From Neospora caninum Liverpool (Eukaryota; Apicomplexa; Conoidasida; Eucoccidiorida; Sarcocystidae), in contig NC_018389.1 in the NCBI RefSeq assembly GCF_000208865.1, forward strand, positions 372,001 through 436,000: a stretch of DNA of 64,000 nt, read 5' to 3'. Positions 1 to 10,941 of the stretch are shown here, in pieces; within the stretch, counting starts at the first letter, position 1, and the number at the start of each line of letters is the position of its first letter. Made by a program: the position numbers and the translations under genes. Under the pieces are notes generated by a model that ran no database searches, had not been told where the DNA came from, and saw only the letters and a list, made by a program, of their open reading frames with translations.

Positions 1-126
1 ACTACGTCGAATTGCAATGTGGTTGTGACTGTGAAGTCAGGAAGCTCTGCATCGTCAACTAGTCAAATGGTAGCTACAGTCTCTGGTGCGGTTGCTTTGT
101 TAGGGCTCCTGGTGGGCTCCTTGTAA
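1..126 (+). CDS. SRS surface antigen, 3' end only (GPI-signal part)
   Basis: The window opens inside an SRS gene. The frame that ends at the TAA of 124-126 encodes the last strand of the second SRS domain, with the family's typical final cysteine in a CNVVVTV context. A small-residue linker and a hydrophobic tail ending in LLGLLVGSL follow, which is the usual signal for replacement by a GPI anchor. The stretch and its downstream flank are nearly identical to the end of the SRS gene stopping at 25,242, so the two genes are recent duplicates. The rest of the gene lies to the left of the window, so its integrity cannot be judged. Confidence 0.85.
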   Translation, partial: TTSNCNVVVTVKSGSSASSTSQMVATVSGAVALLGLLVGSL

Positions 127-1499
127 TCGTTGTGATGATGTGTCGTGTTGGGCGTTCCAGGCATCACGGCGCTATCTCGATTTCAGCAACTGTTCAGCGT
201 TTCCTGCCGAGCCTGTTTTCACAATTTCCACTTGTGTCCGGTGGGTTTCTCCCATCTCGAATAACCCTTGTAGCCTCGTCTAGCGAAATCACAAGGATAT
301 GCAGGTCGGTACATTTGATGTTTTGGCTGTCCTGGGGCCACGGATCGCAGTTCGAAAGTACACACATCAAGAGAGGCACTAATTGCGTGGGGCTGTGCCT
401 TTCGGCGACTTGCGAGCGGGACATGCCACGCCACTACCCGAAGATGCAGCTTTGTGCTCGTTGGTACCCCCGCTGTTCCGTTTGTGCCGAAATAAAATGT
501 ATCAGGACTCTTCGTAGAAATGGTCCGCGGATTTGGATGTGACGACACAATGGGCGCCGTTGTTCGAAACACCAGGCAATCCAGTTGTTATCATGACTTT
601 GCAAGACCAGGCCTTTGGTTTTGTCCTCACAAACAATGCCGGAGGGGGGGCTTTAGTCAGCGTCATTCTTTTTGAGTTTTCTCTGCTTTTTCGAGTCACC
701 GCCTTCCACAAATTTGGTGCTGTGAAGATTTATTTCAGGAGTGGCGATTTGAGGAGTCGCTCCTTACGGGACCGCATAAAGAGACGAGCTCAGGTGAAGT
801 GGAACCAAGGGTGTTTCACTCGTCTCATTCTTTCACATTTCTACGAAGAGGGGCTGGCCCATGAGTGTTTCAGTCTACGATAGAACGGATCAACTGATTC
901 TCCGCAGTCTGTTGGAATGCACGGTGAGGCGTCGACGTCGTCCTCAGAACTAGCGCTCAGGAGGTAAAAACGGGCGGCATGGTTTTCTGTGACAACGTCC
1001 TGACTCCCCTCATACCGTGTGTAATGTGTGTACTGCAAATTCGATACCCCCATTGTGGAATCGGGATGCTGGACACTCTTCAGCAAACTATTCGCGTCAC
1101 CGCGGAGTGCCCACGTTCCTCGTTCCTTTGCCTTTTTCGGCTTCTGTGACTCTAAGCTTCGCGAGTACTTTTCTCGCTCCGTACAACAATGCTCTCCAGG
1201 CAGCGACTACAATAGAGAGTTTGCGTCTGTTCTTAAATATTATGTGTCCGGGTAGACCGCGGTGCGGGTATCGCACAGTCTCGCTGGCAACAGCGACACT
1301 TTGATACCATCCACATTTATTCTCTGCATGGTGCGTAGCTTCCAGAACACACACACACACAGCCACATTGTTTTTCTCCGTATCCTCTCATTATCGTTGT
1401 TCCTCCCTGTAATGTCCCTTTCTGCATCTTTCGTACATGCTACACCAGTGCAATCAGTCCGCGACAGGTTTCAGAGCATACTGGCCTCCGAAGGTGGAC
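1..1499 (+). repeat. Segmental duplication, left copy (partner 25,117-26,587)
   Basis: From the first base to about 1499 the sequence aligns, with scattered substitutions and small indels, to 25,117-26,587 in the same orientation. It covers the end of an SRS gene and about 1.37 kb of its downstream DNA. Similarity stops at 1499, and SRS pseudogene sequence begins a few bases later. The block shows no convincing gene of its own apart from the SRS tail; open frames in it are not conserved between the copies. Confidence 0.85.
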
Positions 1500-1507
1500 G
1501 CAAAAAA

Positions 1508-2664
1508 AAGGAGTGTTTTTACTCTCGAGTGGTCAGGCTGTCGCAGATCAAGTGCATGAAGGTCTTCAGGGAAGAAATTTGCAGCAGGTGCCCAGTACAA
1601 CTGTTCCACCAGTAATCACAAATTCTCTCGCCAAATGCGAATTCCGGCAGCCGCCAAAGCAGGCACTGGGGCCACTGGGACTGAAAGCTTGACGTTGTCG
1701 AAAGGAAATCTGACTGCTACTTTGAAGTGTTCTGGAGAAAATCAAAATAATGTCAAGCTATCCACAATACTGACGGGTATCGGAACAAACGTGTGTGATC
1801 CAAGCCAGCAAGGCGACGAAGGTGACGAATGCAAGCTTGCAGCAAGCACAGTAAGCTGCAAAGAAATAGAGTTGCAAGACCTCCTGAGGACAAGCCGCGA
1901 GATCCAGTGGACACAAAAAGAAACAGACTCAGAGTCGTGAGGCCCAGACCAGCACAGAGTGGAGCTTGGAGCTACTGGAGTCAGACCTGCCTGTTTCCGA
2001 CAAAACCTTCGTCGGGTGCCAGCAGAAAAAAGAGGCACAGCCTACCACCGCGTCCACATGTACTGTAACAGTAAACGTCGAAGCCAGAGCTTCTTCTGTT
2101 GGGAAGAATAACGTTGTCACCTGCGCTTACGGCAAAAACAGCAACCCTAAGCCCTTACGGCAAAAACAGCAACCCTAAGCCCTTAGAGGTGGAGATGTCA
2201 ACAGAGAAACCACCCTGACCATTGACTGTGGTTCGGAAGGTTCGCTGTATCCTACGACAGAGAGCACTGAATACTGCGATCCACATACCACAGACTTGAA
2301 GAACTGCACAAAAAAGTTAGAAGGCGTTCTTCCTACATTTGTACCAAGCTGGTGGACAAAGGAAACTACAGGCAATGCTGCTACGCTAGCAATCCCCCAT
2401 ACGGACTTTCCGGAAGAACAACAGCAATTCCGTTTGGGCTGCGTGCACAAGAAACTCGATGCAACCACACCCCAACATGAAAACAAATCTCCGAAGGAGG
2501 AGGTTTCTGAAGAGACGGGTACGGCTTCATTAACCTGCAATGTGATTGTGACCGTCAACGCAGCTAACTCGACATCGCCTGCATCGCCAACTGTGCAGAT
2601 GATAGCAGCAGCCGCCGTGACGGGGCTCCTTGTTGGTTCCTTGGAAGGATTCTGGTGTTCCTAG
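1508..2664 (+). pseudogene. SRS pseudogene, 5'-truncated with several frameshifts
   Basis: SRS sequence starts abruptly at about 1508, inside the hydrophobic leader (GVFLLSSGQAVADQ). The Met start and basic leader are missing. The frame is then broken several times: near 1640-1660, between about 1930 and 1965, and by a 28-bp tandem duplication at 2126-2181. A 1-bp deletion near 2207 would restore that last frame, but a TAA already lies between. From about 2220 the second domain is open again, with family motifs such as VLPTF..SWW and FRLGC. At 2641-2646 the usual TTG-TAA end has become TTG-GAA, so the hydrophobic tail runs on to GSLEGFWCS before TAG at 2662-2664. So many independent lesions make this a dead gene rather than a sequencing artefact. 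Confidence 0.85.
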
Positions 2665-4804
2665 AGACTTCTAGATACATCAGTTTGTTTCTGCTGCCGG
2701 TTAGCTTCATGGATTTGCGACCACTCTGCATGTCCCGATCACTTGAACGCAACTCGGCGACGTTTTACTTCTGTTTTAAAAGGAGGATCTTGCCGACGTA
2801 ATGCCTTAGTCGGGGTACAACGATATGTTGAAAGTTTGAACTCTACCGTCGCAGGTCACCGGGAGACTGCACGTGCATACAGAACCGTTCCCATTTGTGG
2901 TCAGCACGAGAGAGATTATAATTCCTGTATGCAGATGTCTCAGATATTCTACATGACCATGCCACGTAGCACACGCAAGACTCGTATCGCGCATATACTG
3001 GTGGAGACTTCCTCTGGGACATGAAACATGCGAACTAGAGCACCTGTGCACATTTCGAGAAAAGGGCAGACCAACGCACCCGGTCCCTGTCGGTTTTTCA
3101 GTGCAATTTGGCTGTGGACGAAAGATTTCATCGTTCATTGGCCGGAGGCGCACACAGACCTGACACCTGCTCTCAAAAGACACGTGTGTCAAGGTCTTAG
3201 TGAGTTGTTGAGTATCTGCGGTGGACACGACCGTCGCGTGAGTCACAGGAAAGGCCAACAAGGAGCTTTTTATTGGCCTTCTTCGTTCATCTTCGTCGAG
3301 GTGGACTGGCCACTTTTCACGTGCTCACCCCACGAATGGGATGATGCTGTGAATCCGTCAGGTGGTGTATGTAGACAGCAGGTGTTCGTTTCCCGGAAAC
3401 ATGGAAGTGGCGGTACACTACTCCACTCCCGTGCTGCATTCTGTCTCGAGAACAGTCTACGAATGTGCCTTTCCGAAGACTGTCTCCATCCGGTTTGCCA
3501 CTTTCCACAGTCTCAAACTTCGGGCGGTTACTTGCCAGCTGGTAAAGATTTTGTCTCTCTTCTCGTGCGACAGGGACCACCAAAAAGACGCTAAGATATT
3601 CACTACATGTCTGTCTATGTGTTTGCTTCTGTCACTCGCTTTCTCCACACTTCACCCTTTGTTCGCTTAGAGGCTCTCTATGTCTCTCCCGTGACATCAA
3701 CCGCTCCTGCAAGCACAGACTGGAGTGCAGCCTTCGCAAAAGATTCAAGTCACCGGTACGGTTCACATGAGGTCTCGTCGGTCAACTGCCCCTGCGGTTC
3801 TTCACCGTACCGACAGGGAATCCCTCATTTCGTCTCCCCCGCAAAACTCGGTATCGCTGTAGTCCGTTCGTCCCTGAACTGACAGGCGCGAGTGAATGGG
3901 GAAATGCGCCAGAGATCTTCGAAAGAATCAATTCCAGGGAAACCAGGAGACACCGCTTGAACGTGCTCAAGAGGGCCGCGAAGGGACAAACGCCAGGACC
4001 CAGCTCAGGACCAACGGCGCTCTTGGACGCCTGCCTTGAAAAGCTAAGCGAAGACTGGAAATAGCAAACACAGCGTCCCTGCTCTTCCCCCCTGCTCTTC
4101 TCCCTCATCTTCGCTCTCTCACTCTGTTGAAACTGAGTGACCATAATCAAGTACAGGGTACCGGGATGTTTTTTCAGAAATAGAGGCACCAGCCAGAAGA
4201 GAGGTGGTCGGGGAAGCGCATGTCACTTCATCCGTTTATCCGAAAAGAAGTAAAATCGACACCATAGACGTAAGGAGGTTCCATCTGTAGCCTTTCCTGT
4301 CACCTCGGTCTCTCATAGAATGAATGATATACACCGCGCAGGTACAGCGGCGGTAGGTCGAAAAGTGGGGGCACCAAGAGAGACGAGCAGAAAAAGGCAG
4401 CACCGCAACTCAGGACACTCAACAGAGTGATAGAGAAAAGGAAATTCAGCGAGGAAAAGGGACTGTAAAGGGACCAGGGAGCACCCGCGGAACAGGATGA
4501 AGACTTCCCGAGAGCACAACATACAGACGGAGAGAGGAAATGGGAAAAAGGAAGAGACAGTTGTTCTGCTCTGGAAAGACAACAAAGCATCAATGTATTC
4601 GACACTTCTTCGTCTATCCTCTCCGTTTCGGTGGTCTCTCTTTAAATCTTCAACGTGCCGAAGCGACACCGAACGAAAAGAAATATCTACCCACCCGCAC
4701 CATCCCACATGTTCCAGTTGTTCTCCAAACAAGCGACATTAGCAAGAAAAGGGGGAGGAAAATGCAACAGAACAGCAACTTAGCGCAGCTTTCTTCGGTC
4801 TCTC
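2665..4804. other. Intergenic region, no gene recognised
   Basis: Lies between the SRS pseudogene and the 3' end of PRP19. Open frames of up to about 190 codons occur on both strands, but they overlap one another, carry no recognisable motif and have no consistent codon bias. The part next to 4805 should include the 3' UTR of PRP19. Confidence 0.6.
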
Positions 4805-7800
4805 TCATTCTTCGTCTTCCTCTGCAGGGGTCCACACGCGTACAGTTCGATCCATGGAGGAAGACAGCAGCATCGCGGCACCTTCTCCGATCCTGAACAC
4901 AGCATAACGTAAAAATATCGGAGCGGTAACACGTGTTCTCGTATTCCTCAAATTGCCTCCCTTCCCGCTCAAGTTCATCTCTCTTCAGAAAAAGTGGATG
5001 TGGAATCTCTGCCATCTGCTTGTGCACGTCTAACACACAGCAGCAATCGTAACGAGCAATGGAGTCGCAGCGTGATACTAAGAACAACCACACCGACAAG
5101 AGGAAAAGGAGAGGAGACAGAGCCAGTTTTTACGTCGTCTCCCTTTTCCCTTTCACACCGTTACTTTCACAGCCTAAACATGCATAACATCTGTTGAACC
5201 GACAAGAGTCACGACGTGGGCGGAGACAGTTCCGGTTTCGGAAACGTCGGGACACCTTCTTTTCCCTCTTGACACAGCGGCAACGGAGGCGAATCGACAC
5301 CACACCACAGAAAAGCACTTATGGAGGCCTCATATGCGCTACACGGAAGACGACTTCACACACTCTTCTTCTCGAACTCTTCTACCACTTCCCGCCAGGT
5401 TGACTTACTTGACATCTGTCACCTTGTCGGTGTGATCCAGGAGATTAATGACATTGGCCGCCGCAGCTCTGGCTTCGAAATGGTAGAGAGCAATAGCATT
5501 ATTAGTCGCCCCGCATGCAATGTACTGCCCACTCTTGTCGAAAGTGACGCACGCGGCTTCTAGTTTCTGTTTATCGCCCTCTCCGGGATTCGCCTCGTTC
5601 ATGTCGATGGTTTGGAACGAGAGAGACTTTCTTAGATCCCACAAGCGAACCTGAAAACCAAACAGCAAGAGTCACAGGGAAGGGAAGTGGAAAACACTTG
5701 AAGCTGTCTTCCTTTGCTCATGGCACAAACGGAGAGACCGCGGGGTTCAAAGCGGAGGACGACCCCGCCACAAAAACACACCTTGTATTGTTTGACGGGT
5801 TCTTTCCCTGCCTACCCCCATCTCTTCCACTACTGTAGACATAGCGAAGATCACAGAAAACGCTCAGATCTAATTCCCTTCTCCGTCCTGATTCGTTGTT
5901 CCCGGAAAGCAGAAAAACGTTCGGGAAACTACGCCCGCTCTCTCGTTCGCGTACTGTTCCATCGCTGCTAGCAGTCGCGAGGTAATAGCCGTTTTCAGAG
6001 AAGGCGAGTTGATTGATGGGGCCGCCATGCCCCTTCAGCGCAGCGCGATACGCCAAGCCCTTCATGTCCCAGATGTGCACGCTGCCGTCGACGCCTCCTC
6101 CTCCAAGAATCATGCCATCGGGGTGGAAAGAAACGCACTTGTACTGCGAAAAATACACAGAACAAGAGAGAGAGCCAGGAAACACGGCCAGCCATGGGCG
6201 TAGTCACGGTCCGACGCGTCCCGTTGCATCCCCTGGTGCGCTGAGGACCACGTGCGGCTTTCCCCGCAGATTCTTGACCTCTTTCTCTCGTACGCATGGC
6301 CGGTCCTCATCCACAAAGAGAGGAATTCCTCGCTATAAGCATGGCGAAAATACAGCGTAGATCTACCTCGGACCAGAGTTAAAACCCGTCGCGATGTCCG
6401 GGCGTTGTCCTGTGCTGCTTCACGAACTATCCACAGAGACTGGAAACATATATTAATTCCCGGGAAATAAAAGCACACATATTTCTACGTATGTAAATAC
6501 GTATTCGAATAGACACGTATATGATGCGTATACAGACACATAGATACCGCGTGTCTTGGATGACACCCTGCTACAAAGCAGATACATGCTGGTTTGGAAG
6601 TTGACAAAAACTAGGAAATTTTTGTGAAAATCGCATTCCGTGAAGTCTCTAGATTTGTCTCGTGGAGACGGCGCATCTTTACTCCCGCATGAAACGCAAG
6701 AGACGCTGCTTACCTGGCAAGAGAGGTTTCTTTGCATTTGCAGGCATCTGCCGTCTTGTATGTCGGAGAACGCCCAAGACTTATCTGCCGCGCAGGAAGC
6801 GAAGTAATTGCCGAGGGGATGGAGTGAGAGGCAAGTGACTTCGCCGCGATGCTTGCGAATGGTCGCCGCCGTTTTGTACGGGCCGTCGCCGGAGGCTCGC
6901 CAAATCCTGAGAATGCGCAGGAGCGAAAGCACAAAAGATGAAAGACACCATGCATGGAAGAAAACAAAAACGCGGCGACTGGACCGGACTCATATGCCGA
7001 AGAACAAAGTTCCGCTGTCCATCCCGTCTGTCTCCTCTCTCTCACCTGACGGTCTTATCATCGGACGCCGAGATCACAACGGGCTCCGACACATGCAGCT
7101 TCGTGCTCCGAACAGCCTTGGTGTGTCCCGTCAACTTATACAACGTCTTCTGTTTCTCCAGATCGAAGAGAATGACATTGCCGTCGTAGCCCCCGGTCGC
7201 CGTGACGGATTTCGGGTTCTTCGGATCGAATTCACAACACAAGACTCCGCGGTCAGCAGACGAATGCAGAGGCAGGCTGTAGATACACTTGAACGAAGCC
7301 GCGCGGGAGGCCGGCAGGACGTCGTCGATCTGGCGTTTCTTTCTCGCCACCAGCAGCTGCTTGGCCAGCGCCTGCATCTGCTGGACGAGCTCCTCGGATA
7401 AACCTAGAAAGAACGCAAACAGAAGAGCATTTTGCGTGTTCCCCGCAACGGTGGAAAAAAGGCGAAGGCGCTGAAATGAAACGAGAACACGACGCAGGGA
7501 CGCAACAGAAAGAAAAAGGGTCGCGCCGCTCAGATAGACGCTTCCTGTCGCCATCACCTCCAACCGGGGTAGCGAAAAGGAGAGAAGCAAGGTTCACATC
7601 TTGACGAGGAGCGACAACACACACGGGAAACACGAGCAATGCGGGAAAAGAAACACCGAGTTTGGCGTTCGACTCCTTACCGGGTTCTTCATCAGCATCG
7701 CCTCCAGCCCCTGACGCCGCAGCCCGCTTCTGCGCCTGAAGCAACTGCTGTTGCAGTGCGTGGACTTGCTGGCGACTTGCGTCTCGCTCTCGAAGAAGAC

Positions 7801-8585
7801 GAGAAATAACTCGGGTTGCTGCATCCTGTTGATACAGAGATTGACTTAGTTGCTGTCGGGCCTATAGAAGATACGAGTGGAGACAGATGAGAACAGCGAT
7901 GAGAAAAATTGATCTTCTCGCGTCGCTGCTCCCTCACGACTGGTACGAGGCCGAGGTCGTGGTGATCCTGTGGATGGGGAACGCGAGAGAACTTGGTGAA
8001 TCACGAATGCACCCGTGACGTTCACTCCCTTCTAGGCTAGCGTCCTTTCCCCTCTCTCTCTCGTGTGTGTGGTGTTCTCTGTCTGTCGCCCCTTGGCTCT
8101 TTCGTCGTGTCTTCTCTGTATCCTCACCGTTTCGAGGTGTTGTTTGAGAGCAAAGACTTCCGTCATAGTCGCGTCCCATTCACTCTGGAAGAGCGACAGC
8201 AACCCAGGAATCGACGCGGCGGTCACAGGTCGAGGGCGCGCCGCCTTCGGACCTACAGAAGAAAGAGACGGTGAAGAAGAAAGGTGAGATGCAGCTAGAC
8301 GCACACAGCCGCGAAGAGACAGACAACAGAGCGGTACGTCTCAGCGGAGCTTCACGCGCACAGAGAGAAGACGAAGGCAAATTTCCATGTCGGCCACTCT
8401 GCGTCGGCCTTACATTTTACATCTGAGAGATCATCTTCACTCAGCGACTGAGAAGTAACTGGGCAGACGCCGCTGGTTTCGAGATGCTTCTTAATCAGAC
8501 GCTTCTCGTAGATGAGTCCTGTCTTAACGGAGAAAACCGGCTCCTCCGGAATGACGCCGGATATGGCGCAAACGAGAGACGCCAT
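4805..8585 (-). CDS. PRP19: Pre-mRNA-processing factor 19 (U-box E3 ligase / NineTeen complex scaffold)
   Basis: Eight exons, read from the right: 8585-8414, 8252-8128, 7861-7681, 7403-7046, 6906-6714, 6143-5955, 5650-5409 and 4892-4805. They total 1548 nt and encode 515 residues, close to the usual size of about 500. All introns are GT..AG and phases agree. Residues 1-57 form the U-box (MASLVCAISG..., YEKRLIKKH, CPVTSQ). A linker ending in SIPGLL leads to the tetramerising coiled coil at about 85-155 (FALKQHLET, DAATRVISRL). A seven-blade WD40 propeller fills about 200-515 (SASDDKTVRIW, ASSDGTVRLWD, final SSSMDRTVRVW). PRP19 ubiquitinates and scaffolds the spliceosome during catalytic activation. 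The TAA at 5405-5407 belongs to an intron: GTAAGT follows exon 7 and the 88-nt last exon completes the final blade. It is divergent from the Rieske gene. Confidence 0.95.
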
Positions 8586-10941
8586 CGCGTGGGCTGAAGC
8601 GAAGAACTACAAGAGGAAGGGCGGAAGAGAGGCACAAGAGAGCACGAGGACGAAGACACGCAGAGGAAGGGGGAGCAGCGAGGGGAGCCAAATCAACAGA
8701 ATTCGAAGGTCTTTTAGGGCGAGAAGACTAGACGTTGTCGGCAGCACGTTCGACGAAAGAGCCAGCCGCTGAGGGGGACGGGGAGGAAGAGGGAGGTGCG
8801 GGAGAAAGGCCGGGAGAGGGAGAAGTGGAAAAGGAGGCTTGGACCTCGACGGGGCCGGGAAGGGAAAGGCAGGCCGTGAAGACCCCGTTGATCGGCTGCT
8901 TGTTGTCCCCTGTCCACCAACTTTGGAGGAACGCACGGAGACAGAAAGCTCGAAGCAGGACGGGAGAAAGCACGGTGAAAAGAGACAGGAATGACAAACT
9001 GTCCGAAGTAGACCCATGCACCTCTAGGGTGGATTTTGGTGAAAAATTCGTTGGAGACGCAAGACTAGGAACCGAAGCCACGACTTGACTCCTTTGTCTG
9101 ATTTAGTGTCTTTGGGTGTCGTGTTAGAAACGCGACCGACGGATTTCCCCTCGCTAGGCTTGAGAGTCGCTGGGTGAAAAGGACCGAAAAGAAGGGGAAG
9201 AGAACAGAGAAGGCAGACAGCGCCAAGATAAACTTCGCGAACGCGACAGGACCAGACCAACAGCAGAGCGGCGGCTTCGAGAGTCCGCTGGAGGTGAGTG
9301 GGTGGACGAAAAAACGGTGAGGAGATCGCGAAAGTTTGTATACCAGCACTCTCCAAGAGGCGAGAGAAGGAAAGCGCTGAACAGGAGCACGAGGGAGCAG
9401 AGGGAGGCCAGCGCAAACCGCAGAAGAACTCTCTGTCTCTGGAAACTGGAGATCAACGAGGAAAGTGACGAGAGCCAGGAGCTGTGTGTTTCCGCCACAA
9501 CAAACCACGGCTTCGCTGACGGACCCACGGGAGGAGGAGGGGGACGAGAGAAGACAAGGAAAAAGAGATACGAGACAATGAAGGAAGCGAACGCCGTTGC
9601 AAGCGACAGGGGAGAGGGAAGCGAAACACCACGCTGGGTTGTGGCACGAACAAATTGGTTGTAACTCGACTCTCCGAACGTCTTTCAAAACGTGGAGTGG
9701 TCGACAGAGAGAGGAGCTGAGTGAGAAGAAGAGAGGAGACGTGAGGGGACACAGGAGAGACAAAGGAAGCAGGCGGGTACCCGAATCTGTCTGAGCAGTG
9801 GAGGCCGCGGAGAGAAGAGTGTGACGCGAAAGCAGAGAAAACGGGGAAGAGACCGACAAGAAGAAACAGAAGGAAACTGGAAGGGGCCTAGTCTGGAAGT
9901 CAGGAAGAAAAGGAGAAGAGCGTGTTCCCCTCGGTTACAGAGGAGGTTGAACAGAAGGGACCAAATCGTCGACGACCCCGAGAAATTCGCACATGCAATT
10001 GGTCTTCCCCGGCACAATTTTTACGCTTTCGCGAAGCTGCCTTCCAGCCGAAAAACCATCCGTTCCGCTGCTGCCGTCGTCGTCGTCGTCTCTGTGCACG
10101 CGCTCCTTGTGGGGGCCGAGAGAAGGGTCTGTGGTCGTTGCACAAATGTGCGGGCCTATACATAGACAGTACCTATCGACGGCAGCCTCTCTGTGCCCGT
10201 CTGTCTCGCTGGGGTTTCCGACTATTAGCCGAATTGCCGTGCTCAAACGGAGAGTGGAGGACCTTGCCGGGTGGTCGTAGCGGACCAACAGGGGCCAACC
10301 TCGAGAAGTCGACAAACTCGCCCTCTCTCTTGGCGTCGTTTCTGCGGCTTTGTCTGTAGCAGAAAGAAACGCCGACTTTTTGTTCGTTTTCGTTCGCAGA
10401 AAACACGCATAGCGTTCTCGAGCGCCGAGAAGACGGAGCCGCGAGCACCGTGCAGTTTGTGTTCTCGGGATCTCGACGTCGGACAGGCGTGGCAAGAGTG
10501 CGTAGCGCTTTTCTGTGACGCATGAGGAAGAAGACTAGAAGAAGACTAGGTAGAGAAAGGGAAACACGAGCGAACGCGAGTTGGTTTCTGTCTTTTCCTT
10601 TGCGGCCCGTACCTTTGTTTTCTCGTCCACGCGCCATCTCGCCTCTCTGCGCCTCACGGCGTTCACAGTGGACGAGAGGCTCCGCAGCCGCTAACTTTCC
10701 TTCTGGTCTCCCGTCCGCCGACACCCGAAAAGCGAACGCGTGTAGAGAGACAGACGGTGCGAGAAACTAAAGCCTCCCCTCGGATCCACCGTGTCCAGAG
10801 GCCTGGCGCCCCGCTTGAGTCTGCTCACACACTCTGGCCCGCTCCCACTCTTCCGCCTTCTTGGCGAACGGTCCCGTCTCTTCCTCGCCTCTTCACTCAG
10901 TGCCCGCCTGTTCCCCCTGTTCTCTGCCTCACGCCGAGAAG
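8586..10941. promoter_or_regulatory. Divergent intergenic region between PRP19 and the Rieske gene
   Basis: About 2.4 kb separates the two start codons. It should hold both 5' UTRs and both promoters. It is rich in purine and pyrimidine runs. Long open frames exist, for example 9065-9859 on the minus strand, but they are low-complexity Ser/Leu/Phe or Arg/Glu readings with no motif. I see no TATA box or tRNA here. Confidence 0.5.

Noticed and set aside
782..790. AGAGACG motif resembling the T. gondii WGAGACG promoter element (also near 25,890)
   Set aside because: It lies downstream of an SRS gene, not upstream of any supported start, and single short matches are expected by chance.
3028..3594. 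188-codon open frame on the plus strand
   Set aside because: Overlaps open frames of similar length on the other strand, with no homology or codon bias.
5405..5407. Stop codon of PRP19 at the end of exon 7
   Set aside because: It lies within a GTAAGT donor, and the following 88-nt exon restores the missing last WD40 strand in phase.
9065..9859. 264-codon open frame on the minus strand upstream of PRP19
   Set aside because: Ser/Leu/Phe-rich reading of purine/pyrimidine-biased DNA with no motif; it lies where the PRP19 5' UTR is expected.
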